Below are positions 1-6,522 of a stretch of 24,556 bases of DNA, piece by piece (within the stretch, counting starts at the first letter, position 1; the number at the start of each line of letters is the position of its first letter). Source of the stretch: CAZPEV01 sp964585635 (lineage in GTDB: Bacteria > Zixibacteria > MSB-5A5 > GN15 > JAAZOE01). The position numbers and the translations under genes were made by a program. Below the pieces are notes generated by a model, which worked only from the letters and a program-made list of their open reading frames with translations, was not told the origin of the DNA and ran no database searches. The stretch spans positions 1-24,556 of the forward strand of contig CAZPEV010000029.1 in assembly GCA_964585635.1 (NCBI GenBank). Reading direction: 5' to 3'.

Positions 1-125
1 ATATCGACCTCGTCGCCGGAGACGGTCATGTAGCGGGGACGGGAGGCCTGCGAATGATTGTCCTTTTTCGCCTCCCATCTCTTCCGGTGCTCTTTCAGGC
101 GCTCCAGGAATGATCTGTCAAACAT
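1..125 (-). CDS. Methylmalonyl-CoA mutase large-subunit N-terminus (partial)
   Basis: The first 41 codons of a minus-strand gene that runs off the window. The peptide begins MFDRSFLERLKEHRKRW and reaches RYMTVSGDEVD, which matches the charged N-terminal segment and TVSG motif that precede the substrate-binding barrel of B12-dependent methylmalonyl-CoA mutase (isomerises (R)-methylmalonyl-CoA and succinyl-CoA in propionate metabolism). The ATG is preceded by GGAG six bases upstream. The gene directly upstream encodes MeaB, the GTPase chaperone of this mutase, 66 bases away with no terminator between, so the two are probably co-transcribed. Identity rests on this short N-terminus plus the MeaB context. 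It could be a related mutase such as isobutyryl-CoA mutase. Confidence 0.75.
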   Translation of the reverse strand, partial: MFDRSFLERLKEHRKRWEAKKDNHSQASRPRYMTVSGDEVD

Positions 126-191
126 CAGCTTCTCCGCGTAATCGGAACCTTGGCAACGGGACTATAAAAATATACGGCCGCCGCGGAAAAA

Positions 192-1136
192 TCAAGAACC
201 GAATTTAAACCGGTGGTAGAGCGCCAGGCCGGCCGAATAGGGGTCCTCGCGGCCCTCCATGATACGCGCCACGATATCGCCCAGCACGGCCTCGGTCAGC
301 ACCGTCCCCTCAATATCGTTTTGCACTGACTTGAGAATCACCTGCTCCACCTTCTTCTTCAACTGCTCGGTGCGCTTGCGCGTCAGATGACCGCTCTTTT
401 CCAGATATCGCCGGTGGTTCTGAATCTGATGGTATAGGTCGTCGACCTTCCGGTTGTTGATCGCCTCCGTGGCGATGATTGGTGGCTGCCAGTCGGCATG
501 GGTTGGCTTCATCTCCAGCGCCGACTGGAGATCATAAACCATCTGCTCGGCGCCGGTCCGGTCGGCCTTGTTGACGGCAAAGATGTCGGCGATTTCCATC
601 AGGCCGGCCTTGAGCGCCTGGATGGCGTCCCCCGATTCCGGAACCAGCGTCACCACCACCGTGTCGCAGGCGTCGATAATGTCGATCTCCATCTGCCCCA
701 CGCCGACCGTTTCGATGATGATGGTATCGAAGCCGAAGGCATCCAGCGCCACGATGACATTCGACGTGGCCGTGGCCAGTCCCCCGGTCGAGCCCCGGCT
801 GCCCATCGATCGGATAAAGACCCCTTTGTCCATGGGGACGTCCTGCATCCGCAGCCGGTCGCCCAGCAGCGCCCCGCCGGTGAACGGCGAACTGGGATCG
901 ACGCAGATGATGGCCACCCGGTGATTATCATCCGCGAAAAGGCCGGCCAGGCGATTAACCAGCGACGATTTGCCGGCCCCCGGCGGCCCGGTTATCCCGA
1001 CCCGATAGGTCGCCCGGCTGCGCCGGTAAAGACGGGACAAGACCTCCTGATATCCGTCGCTGCGGTTCTCGATATGGCTGATGATTTTGGACAGGGCGAC
1101 GCCCGACCCCGCCAGGAATTCATCGTACAACGACAT
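192..1136 (-). CDS. meaB: MeaB/ArgK-family GTPase, methylmalonyl-CoA mutase chaperone
   Basis: A 314-residue cytoplasmic G3E-type P-loop GTPase. It loads and protects the adenosylcobalamin cofactor of methylmalonyl-CoA mutase. Visible motifs are Walker A GPPGAGKSS (residues 50-58), the VDPSS element (79-83), ETVGVGQ switch segment (142-148) and the guanine-specificity motif NKAD (189-192). The C-terminal 60 residues form the helical dimerisation arm seen in the family, and the length is typical. The ATG lies 2 bases after the recJ stop codon, so it is translationally linked to recJ. The nearest purine-rich SD (AGGAAA) is about 13 bases upstream, which is long. The mutase gene follows downstream. 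Function is well supported by motifs and neighbours. Confidence 0.95.
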   Translation of the reverse strand: MSLYDEFLAGSGVALSKIISHIENRSDGYQEVLSRLYRRSRATYRVGITGPPGAGKSSLVNRLAGLFADDNHRVAIICVDPSSPFTGGALLGDRLRMQDVPMDKGVFIRSMGSRGSTGGLATATSNVIVALDAFGFDTIIIETVGVGQMEIDIIDACDTVVVTLVPESGDAIQALKAGLMEIADIFAVNKADRTGAEQMVYDLQSALEMKPTHADWQPPIIATEAINNRKVDDLYHQIQNHRRYLEKSGHLTRKRTEQLKKKVEQVILKSVQNDIEGTVLTEAVLGDIVARIMEGREDPYSAGLALYHRFKFGS

Positions 1137-1138
1137 GA

Positions 1139-2197
1139 CTAGGGCGCGTTTCCTCTCACGATCTGGCCGGCGTCGAACTTGAGTCCCTTGACCCGCAGCT
1201 GAATGCGGGTGACGCCGTTCCAGCTGTTGTACTCGATAACATAGGCCATGTCGACCGTGCCGGAGCGCATCGACAGCGGCCGCACCATGTCGCCGAAGTC
1301 GAACCCGATCACGTCCAGAACGGCGTCCCCCTTGCGGACCTTCATCTTCAGATGGTTGCGGCCGACCAGGTACGGCTGGCCCATGACTTCCAGGTTGCGG
1401 GTCAAAAAGATCGGACGCATGTTCATCGGGCCGAAGGGGCTGAATGTTTCCAGAGTGTCGAGCAGGTTATTGTTGATCTGGTCCAGCTCGATCTCGGCGT
1501 CAATGAACATCTTCGAGATCATGTCGTCGTCGGAGAGCATGTAGCCGGACACTTCCAGCATTTTCTTCCGGAATTCGGCCACATTTTCGGGCCTGATCGT
1601 CAGCCCGGCGGCGTACTTATGCCCGCCGTAGCGGATGAGCGTGTCCTCGCACTTCTTGAGCGCCTCGCACAGATGAAATCCCGGGATGGATCGGGCCGAG
1701 CCTTTGCCCTCGCCGTTGTCGATGGCGATCAGAATCGTCGGCAGATGGAAGCGCTCGACGATGCGGGAGGCGACGATGCCGATCACCCCCAGATGCCACC
1801 CCTCGGAGGATAGGATGATCGCCTTGTCATGCTCCAGGTCGCAGGTCTCCTGGATCTGAATGATGGCCTCTTTCAGGGTCGCCTCGTCGATGCTTTTGCG
1901 GCGCTTGTTTTCGGTATCCAGTTCGCGCGCAATCTTCGAAGCCACCTGCTCATCCTTGGTTGTGAGCAGCTTGATCGCTTTCCGGGCGTCACCCAAGCGG
2001 CCGACGGCGTTAATCCGGGGGGCCAGGACAAAGACGACCTGGCCGGTGCCGATCTCCTTACCCATCAGGCCGGACACGAACGCCAGCGACTTCAGCCCCG
2101 GCTTGGTCGTCCGGGCAATCTGATGGAAGCCGAAACGGGTCAGCGTGCGGTTTTCGCCAAGCAGCGGGACGATATCGGCCGACGTGCCCAGGGCCAC
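1139..2197 (-). CDS. recJ: RecJ C-terminal part, downstream of an in-frame amber codon
   Basis: This is the second half of the RecJ 5'-3' single-strand DNA exonuclease (DHHA1 and OB-fold regions). It continues in the same frame as the upstream half, after a single TAG at 2210-2212. The sequence directly after the TAG reads HLDLVALGTSADIVPL, the family's conserved LDLVALGT-AD-VPL block, so nothing is missing except one codon. The DHHA1 GGH motif is visible as RYGGHKYAAG (fragment residues 189-198). The GTG at 2195-2197 is the first possible internal start and lies inside a conserved strand, so independent translation is unlikely to give a working enzyme. The true stop is also TAG (1139-1141). 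See the finding on the amber codon. Confidence 0.85.
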   Translation of the reverse strand: MALGTSADIVPLLGENRTLTRFGFHQIARTTKPGLKSLAFVSGLMGKEIGTGQVVFVLAPRINAVGRLGDARKAIKLLTTKDEQVASKIARELDTENKRRKSIDEATLKEAIIQIQETCDLEHDKAIILSSEGWHLGVIGIVASRIVERFHLPTILIAIDNGEGKGSARSIPGFHLCEALKKCEDTLIRYGGHKYAAGLTIRPENVAEFRKKMLEVSGYMLSDDDMISKMFIDAEIELDQINNNLLDTLETFSPFGPMNMRPIFLTRNLEVMGQPYLVGRNHLKMKVRKGDAVLDVIGFDFGDMVRPLSMRSGTVDMAYVIEYNSWNGVTRIQLRVKGLKFDAGQIVRGNAP

Positions 2198-2209
2198 CAG
2201 GTCGAGGTG

Positions 2210-2893
2210 CTACTCCAGCTCGCTGGCATCCTGGCCCAGCTTGCGGTAAAGCGCCTGAGCCAGTTTGAACGCCACCCCCACGCCGGACAACTCCGCCAGA
2301 TCATAATGGCAGTCGATCTGCTTGGGGTTGACGATGGCCGCGGCTTTGGGCAGATGATCCCCGGTCTCATGGTGATCCGTAATGATGCATTCGATCCCCA
2401 GCGAGCGCGCGAATTCGACCTCCTGGACGGCGGTGATGCCGGTGTCGACCGAGATGATCAGGTTGGTGCCCCGGCTGTTCGCTTCCAGAATCCCTTCCTC
2501 CGTCAGGCCGTATCCCTCGATCAGGCGATTGGGAAGGTAGTAATCGACCTGCGCGCCCAATCGATTGAGGACCAGAAAGAGCAGCGACGTGGCCGTGATG
2601 CCATCGACGTCATAATCGCCGTAGATCATGATTCGCTCGTTATCGCGCAAAGCGTCGGTGACCCGCTGCACGGCCTCCGCCATCCCCTTCAAGATGAACG
2701 GATCCGACAGGCTGTCCATTTTGGGATTGAGAAAGGCATCGACCTTTTCGACACTGTCGAGGCGGCGATTGATGAGAATCTTGGCGACCGTCTTGGGAAG
2801 CTCAAAATGAGCCGCGATGGTACCTATCAGCTCTTCGGGCGGGTCGACGGCAAGGACCCACTGCTGGGTTATGATCTTGTCACCCCAGATCAT
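2210..2893 (-). CDS. recJ: RecJ N-terminal part, ending at an in-frame amber codon
   Basis: First 227 residues of the single-strand-specific DNA exonuclease RecJ (RecFOR-pathway repair and mismatch repair). DHH phosphoesterase motifs are all present: DYDVDG (93-98), VDTGI (149-153), DHHE (173-176) and SGVGVAFK (203-210). These supply the metal-binding Asp and His residues. Translation stops at a TAG in the 228th codon. Joined to the downstream half, the protein would be 584 residues, close to E. coli RecJ at about 577. The ATG at 2893 has AGGA eight bases upstream. It lies only about 19 bases beyond the 3' end of RNase P RNA, so recJ is probably expressed by read-through from the rnpB promoter. 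Confidence 0.88.
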   Translation of the reverse strand: MIWGDKIITQQWVLAVDPPEELIGTIAAHFELPKTVAKILINRRLDSVEKVDAFLNPKMDSLSDPFILKGMAEAVQRVTDALRDNERIMIYGDYDVDGITATSLLFLVLNRLGAQVDYYLPNRLIEGYGLTEEGILEANSRGTNLIISVDTGITAVQEVEFARSLGIECIITDHHETGDHLPKAAAIVNPKQIDCHYDLAELSGVGVAFKLAQALYRKLGQDASELE

Positions 2894-2911
2894 GTGCGGT
2901 TCCTATGGTTT

Positions 2912-3295
2912 GTAGGAGGAAGCAGGAAATAAGCCGGGTTCTGTCGGCCCTTTCGGGCGAACGGTCATTTCTCTGCGAGCATGGTTGCCCATGCCCTGAT
3001 GCGGCCTACCCGGAAGTCTAACGAGGCGGGCCCACCTCATCCTTCCCTATTTGGCCTTGCTCCGGGTGGGGTTTATCCGAACGGATCGTTGCCGAACCGT
3101 TCCGTGGTCTCTTACACCGCGTTTTCACCGTTGCCGCTGTCCCCCTGAGGGGACAGGTAGGCTGTGATTTTCTGTGACACTTTCCGTCGGATTGCTCCGC
3201 CCCCGTGTTACGGGGCACCCTGGCCCTGCGGAGCCCGGACTTTCCTCATCGTTAACTTACGTCATACGACGCGACCGTTTATCCTGCTTCCTACT
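2912..3295 (-). ncRNA. rnpB: RNase P RNA (bacterial class A)
   Basis: Catalytic RNA of ribonuclease P, which matures tRNA 5' ends. On the minus strand the 5' part contains the universal GAGGAAAGTCCGGGCTCC block (around 3230-3250) and the 3' end contains CAGAACCCGGCTTA (around 2930-2943). Helix P1 is formed by GGAAGCAGGA at the 5' end and its exact complement TCCTGCTTCC at the 3' end (2917-2926). The span of about 384 nt is normal for class A. A promoter is placed just upstream (3302-3329). Ends are estimated from the P1 pairing, and are accurate to a few bases. Confidence 0.95.
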
Positions 3296-3301
3296 ACGAT
3301 T

Positions 3302-3329
3302 ACTATATACACAACAACAACATTTCCAA
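3302..3329 (-). promoter_or_regulatory. Sigma-70-type promoter for rnpB
   Basis: On the minus strand there is TTGGAA (3324-3329), a 16-base spacer and TATAGT (3302-3307). The predicted start, 6-7 bases downstream, coincides with the first bases of P1 of RNase P RNA. The promoter lies in the short gap between the guaB stop and rnpB, and may also drive recJ, meaB and the mutase gene. Confidence 0.65.
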
Positions 3330-3335
3330 TCCAGG

Positions 3336-4802
3336 TCATATGCGCCGCTGGTAATTGGGGGCCTCTTTGGATATGGCCACCCCGTGCGGATGCGACTCCG
3401 CCACCCCGGCTAACGTTATCTTAATAAATTGTGCCTTTTTTCGCAACTCTTTCAGGTCGGCCGCCCCCACAATTCCCATCCCGGCCCGTACCCCTCCGAC
3501 CAGTTGATATATCGAATCGGTCAGGGGACCCTTATAAGGAACCCGCCCCTCGACCCCCTCCGGGACGAATTTCGAGGCCTCTTCGGTGTGTTCCTGGAAG
3601 TACCGATCGCGGCTCCCCTGTTGCATCGCCTCCACCGAACCCATGCCCCGGTAGGTCTTATAAGTCCTTCCCTCATAAAGAATTTTCTCGCCGGGAGATT
3701 CGTCGGTCCCGGCAAACAGGGAGCCGATCATGACTGCCCCGGCTCCGGCCCCCAAGGCTTTGGTGATATCTCCGGAGTACTTGATGCCGCCGTCCGCCAC
3801 GACCGGAATATCGTGCTTGTCGGCCTCCTCCACACTATCCATGATAGCCGTCAGTTGTGGAACGCCGCCGCCGGTCACCACCCGGGTCGTGCAAATCGCC
3901 CCGGGGCCAATCCCGACTTTGACACAATCGGCGCCGGCCTCAATCAACGCCTTGGCCCCGGAGGCCGTGGCGACATTGCCGGCCATAAGGGGAACTTGGG
4001 GATAAAGCTTCTTGACTTTGCGGACCGTCGCCAAAACCCCTTCCGAATGGCCATGCGAGGAATCGACGCACAGGATATCCACTCCCGCCGCGACCAGCTT
4101 TTCGCATCGCTCCTCCAAGTCTTTGGCGACTCCCACCGCCGCCCCGACTCGAAGCCGGCCCCGCTTATCTTTACACGAATGGGGAAACTGGATCCGCTTG
4201 GCAATATCCTTGACCGTGATCATCCCTTTCAGCTTGTAGTCGGCATCGACAATCAGAAGCTTTTCTATGCGATGCTTATGCAGGATGACCTGAGCCTCCT
4301 TGGGGTCGGTCCCCTCGGGGGCCGTCACCAGGTTTTCCTTGGTCATGATTTCACCGATGGGACGGGACAGGTCGATCTCGAACCGCAGGTCACGATTGGT
4401 GAGAATGCCAACCAGCTTCTCCCCCTCGGTGATCGGGATTCCGGAAATTGAAAACTTCCTCATCACCTCGAGGGCATCGCCGATCTTTTTATCCGGCGGC
4501 AGGGTAATCGGGTCGACTATCATCCCCGATTCCGACCGCTTGGCCTTGGCCACTTCGGCGGCCTGCCGGTCCGCGGAAAGATTCTTGTGTATGATCCCGA
4601 TTCCCCCTTCACGGGCGATCGCAATCGCCAAAGCCGCTTCGGTGACGGTATCCATGGCTGCCGATATTATGGGAATGTTAAGGGAGATACTCGCCGTCAG
4701 GCGGGTGGTGATATCGACCCCAGTGGGCAACACCCGGGAATGTGCCGGAACCAGGAGGACATCATCGAAGGTCAGCCCTTCACCATCCAATATCTTCGCC
4801 AT
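3336..4802 (-). CDS. guaB: Inosine-5'-monophosphate dehydrogenase
   Basis: Oxidises IMP to XMP with NAD+, the committed step of guanine nucleotide synthesis. The 488-residue length is typical for bacteria. The N-terminus is FDDVLLVPAHSRVLP. A tandem CBS (Bateman) domain is inserted at about residues 93-205. The catalytic loop GPGAICTTRVVTGGG carries Cys304, and the C-terminal ESHPHGVAISKEAPNY segment completes the active site. The frame stays open upstream for more than 100 codons, but the family N-terminus begins at the MAKILDGEGL Met. That ATG has AAAGG about 7 bases upstream, so I start at 4802. The zinc-ribbon gene upstream ends 22 bases before it, indicating an operon. Confidence 0.97.
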   Translation of the reverse strand: MAKILDGEGLTFDDVLLVPAHSRVLPTGVDITTRLTASISLNIPIISAAMDTVTEAALAIAIAREGGIGIIHKNLSADRQAAEVAKAKRSESGMIVDPITLPPDKKIGDALEVMRKFSISGIPITEGEKLVGILTNRDLRFEIDLSRPIGEIMTKENLVTAPEGTDPKEAQVILHKHRIEKLLIVDADYKLKGMITVKDIAKRIQFPHSCKDKRGRLRVGAAVGVAKDLEERCEKLVAAGVDILCVDSSHGHSEGVLATVRKVKKLYPQVPLMAGNVATASGAKALIEAGADCVKVGIGPGAICTTRVVTGGGVPQLTAIMDSVEEADKHDIPVVADGGIKYSGDITKALGAGAGAVMIGSLFAGTDESPGEKILYEGRTYKTYRGMGSVEAMQQGSRDRYFQEHTEEASKFVPEGVEGRVPYKGPLTDSIYQLVGGVRAGMGIVGAADLKELRKKAQFIKITLAGVAESHPHGVAISKEAPNYQRRI

Positions 4803-4824
4803 AGCAGCCCTTTCGTCTTGGCCG

Positions 4825-5541
4825 TTATTGATCGCTGTCAACCATCCAAACCAGCATTCGCCCGCAGCTATCGCAGGTGATAATCCGGTCGGCGATCTTG
4901 ATTTCTTGTATCTTCTGCGGGGGCAATGCCTTATAACAGGCGCCGCAGGCCCGCTTCTTGACTGCCACCACCGCCGCTCCCCCCTTCCCTTTGCGGATTC
5001 GTTCGTAAACCGCCATCGCCCGCTTGCTGATCTGATCGACCAGCTCCAACCGCTCCCGTCCCTTTTGGCCGATCTTGCTTCCGACCGTGTCGATCTGTCT
5101 TTGGAGGCTGGAAAGCTGGTCGCTATTGACATTTTGCACGGCCGCCGCCTTTTGACCGAGTCCTTCGACCTCCTTTTCCAGCTCTTCCGAGACGCCGATC
5201 AGTTCCACACCGCGGCGTTCCAACTCGGCAATATCCCCCTTGACCTGGTCGATCTCGCTGACGAGGGCGTCGTACTCCTTGTTGGTCTTGATCGCCATCA
5301 TCCGCTCTTGCAGCTTCTTCAGCCTCTCCTGCCTGGCTTGCAAAACAAGCTCGATTTCTTTTTGTTCCACCCTGGTCTGCGACAGGTGCTCCTTGGCGAA
5401 ATCCAGCTTCTGCTTGGCGTCGGCAATCTCACTTCTGAGATTGTCCATCATGTCCGGGATATACTCCTTGGATCGTTCCAGCTCGCCAAGGTCATAGTCG
5501 ACGTTTTGCAGTTTCAGCAAAAGTTCCAGATCACCATTCAT
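4825..5541 (-). CDS. Coiled-coil protein with C-terminal C4 zinc ribbon (DUF164/CdsZ-like)
   Basis: A 238-residue protein. Residues 5 to about 180 are a nearly continuous, charged antiparallel coiled coil. The end carries a C4 zinc ribbon with CGAC (Cys199, Cys202) and CDSC (Cys223, Cys226) around the motif YKALPPQKIQEI. This matches the widespread zf-RING_7/DUF164 family (Helicobacter HP0958, chlamydial CT398, actinobacterial CdsZ). Members have been linked to flagellar export, nucleic-acid binding and stress, so no single role can be assigned. I prefer the ATG at 5541 because AAGGAG sits 5 bases upstream; a GTG two codons earlier lies too close to that SD. An intrinsic terminator lies just 31 bases upstream of the start, which is unusual. 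guaB follows 22 bases downstream. Confidence 0.88.
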   Translation of the reverse strand: MNGDLELLLKLQNVDYDLGELERSKEYIPDMMDNLRSEIADAKQKLDFAKEHLSQTRVEQKEIELVLQARQERLKKLQERMMAIKTNKEYDALVSEIDQVKGDIAELERRGVELIGVSEELEKEVEGLGQKAAAVQNVNSDQLSSLQRQIDTVGSKIGQKGRERLELVDQISKRAMAVYERIRKGKGGAAVVAVKKRACGACYKALPPQKIQEIKIADRIITCDSCGRMLVWMVDSDQ

Positions 5542-5572
5542 GGACACACTCCTTCGGGACGGCGGAGGAGAT

Positions 5573-5614
5573 AAAAAAAGTGCCGGTCAACATGTTGACT
5601 GGCACTGCTTTTGG
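5573..5614 (-). terminator. Intrinsic terminator after the tRNA pair
   Basis: A 14-base stem, AGTGCCGGTCAACA with its complement (one G-U position), spans 5579-5606 with essentially no loop. In the minus direction it is followed by seven T residues (5573-5579). Four T residues on the other side make it partly bidirectional. It ends the tRNA transcript but also lies about 31 bases before the start of the zinc-ribbon gene, so it may act as an attenuator for that gene and guaB. Confidence 0.8.
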
Positions 5615-5716
5615 GCCGATATCGTGTTCCGGCGCCCCAGACCATTTTCAGGGAAATGGCCTGACGTAGCCGGAAGATGTGATCGAACCGCGTATTCACT
5701 CCGCCGCTTTCTTTCA

Positions 5717-5793
5717 TGGTGGGCAATACTGGATTTGAACCAGTGACCTTTCGGATGTGAACCGAACGCTCTAACCAACTGAGCTAATTGCCC
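5717..5793 (-). tRNA. tRNA-Val (anticodon CAC), CCA encoded
   Basis: Full cloverleaf on the minus strand. The acceptor is GGGCAAT/ATTGCCC, the D stem GCTC/GAGC, and the anticodon stem TTCGG/CCGAA around loop TTCACAT, giving anticodon CAC (reads GUG). The T arm is ACTGG-TTCAAAT-CCAGT. The discriminator is A, as expected for valine, and CCA is encoded (5717-5719). Confidence 0.95.
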
Positions 5794-5824
5794 GTCCACC
5801 GGATTTGTTTCTTCAAAGATCACC

Positions 5825-5898
5825 TGGGCCCACCAGGACTTGAACCTGGGACCCGCTGATTATGAGTCAGCTGCTCTGACCAACTGAGCTATGGGCCC
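5825..5898 (-). tRNA. tRNA with CAU anticodon (Ile2, read as AUA, or elongator Met)
   Basis: Full cloverleaf on the minus strand. The acceptor is GGGCCCA/TGGGCCC, and the anticodon stem GCTGA/TCAGC surrounds loop CTCATAA, giving anticodon CAT. The paired first base and anticodon stem exclude an initiator. The GC-only acceptor resembles tRNA-Ile2, whose C34 becomes lysidine, but elongator Met cannot be excluded from sequence alone. CCA is not encoded (GGT follows the discriminator A), unlike its neighbour. Confidence 0.93.
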
Positions 5899-5917
5899 AA
5901 TTTATCGTCAGACATTT

Positions 5918-5946
5918 ATTATACGACACTTAATCAGGCCGGTCAA
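5918..5946 (-). promoter_or_regulatory. Strong sigma-70-type promoter for the tRNA operon
   Basis: On the minus strand: TTGACC (5941-5946), a 17-base spacer, then a perfect TATAAT (5918-5923). The predicted start near 5911 lies about 12 bases before the first tRNA. Confidence 0.85.
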
Positions 5947-6091
5947 GACCTTTTTGGGGGTTGTCTTACACCCCTGACCTGGATTTCTGACGGCACGCCA
6001 AATAATAGAGGCCGCACGGCCGGTAGTGGAAATCCATAGCCAAAATACTTTATCGCAGATTAACTTACCCCTGATTACGACAAGAAACCGC

Positions 6092-6120
6092 TTGACATCG
6101 GCGGGGGCATTTACTATGCT
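6092..6120 (+). promoter_or_regulatory. Near-consensus sigma-70 promoter upstream of a dockerin relic
   Basis: A perfect TTGACA (6092-6097), a 17-base spacer and TATGCT (6115-6120) on the plus strand. The first intact gene it could serve starts about 396 bases from the predicted transcript start. The intervening leader contains the dockerin relic, so this may be the promoter of the decayed gene that now drives the exported protein at 6523. Confidence 0.65.
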
Positions 6121-6183
6121 AAAATAGAATTCTCCCAACGGGTCATTGCATCAGGCACAATAGAATCAAGAACACTCTCAACA

Positions 6184-6342
6184 GGTAGCCGCCCGATCGC
6201 TATCTCTAAGCTGTCGGGCAGCCCGGCGCTGAATCCCCACAATGGGGGTGACGCCAACTGCGACCACACCGCAAATATTGGCGATGCGGTCTATATTGTG
6301 AATTACATTTTTAAGGGCAGCCCAGCGCCTTACTGCCCATAG
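6184..6342 (+). pseudogene. Relic of a dockerin-like C-terminal domain
   Basis: An open stretch with no usable start codon. It ends in a clear dockerin-type unit: GGDANCDHTANIGDAVYIVNY followed by IFKGSPAPYCP and TAG (6340-6342). The preceding SGSPALNP looks like the tail of a first dockerin repeat. In FCB candidate phyla such units close large exported proteins. The upstream frame stays open to about 6090 but lacks ATG, GTG or TTG and has no recognisable domain. I read it as the surviving 3' end of a deleted exported protein, related in style to the intact gene downstream. Confidence 0.6.
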
Positions 6343-6522
6343 CGGGCCCGAAACCGACTGACAAAGAACGGATTAGGGTGCATACGAAAACTGGCAGAAG
6401 TCAAATCAGCTCCGAACCGGGGCAAATGATAAACCAACTGGAATGAAATGGAATCATGGCCGAGTACGTGTAATGATCGCGCTCGGCCGAGGCTGTTTAC
6501 CACACGTGAAAGGAGAGAGGGT
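6343..6522 (+). other. Leader region before the exported protein
   Basis: About 180 bases between the dockerin relic and the next ATG. There is no gene here. It ends in an AAAGGAG Shine-Dalgarno (6509-6515) about 7 bases before the start. I see no clear second promoter. Confidence 0.4.

Noticed and set aside
1139..2893. TAG reassigned to an amino acid in this organism
   Set aside because: At least five genes in the window end at TAG in the expected place (recJ, the 6523 gene, the 9688 lipoprotein, comM, the DUF4041 gene), so TAG works as a stop.
1829..2932. Long plus-strand open frame opposite recJ
   Set aside because: It lies antisense to clearly conserved RecJ motifs and itself shows no domain or start signal; high GC keeps antisense frames open.
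3429..4451. Long plus-strand open frame opposite guaB
   Set aside because: The minus strand encodes a full IMP dehydrogenase here. The antisense product is low-complexity and Gly/His/Arg-rich without motifs.
4803..5132. N-terminal extension of guaB
   Set aside because: The open frame runs on into the zinc-ribbon gene, but the family N-terminus and SD define the start at 4802.
5908..6138. 76-residue minus-strand frame upstream of the tRNAs
   Set aside because: It covers the tRNA promoter and has no SD or recognisable motif.
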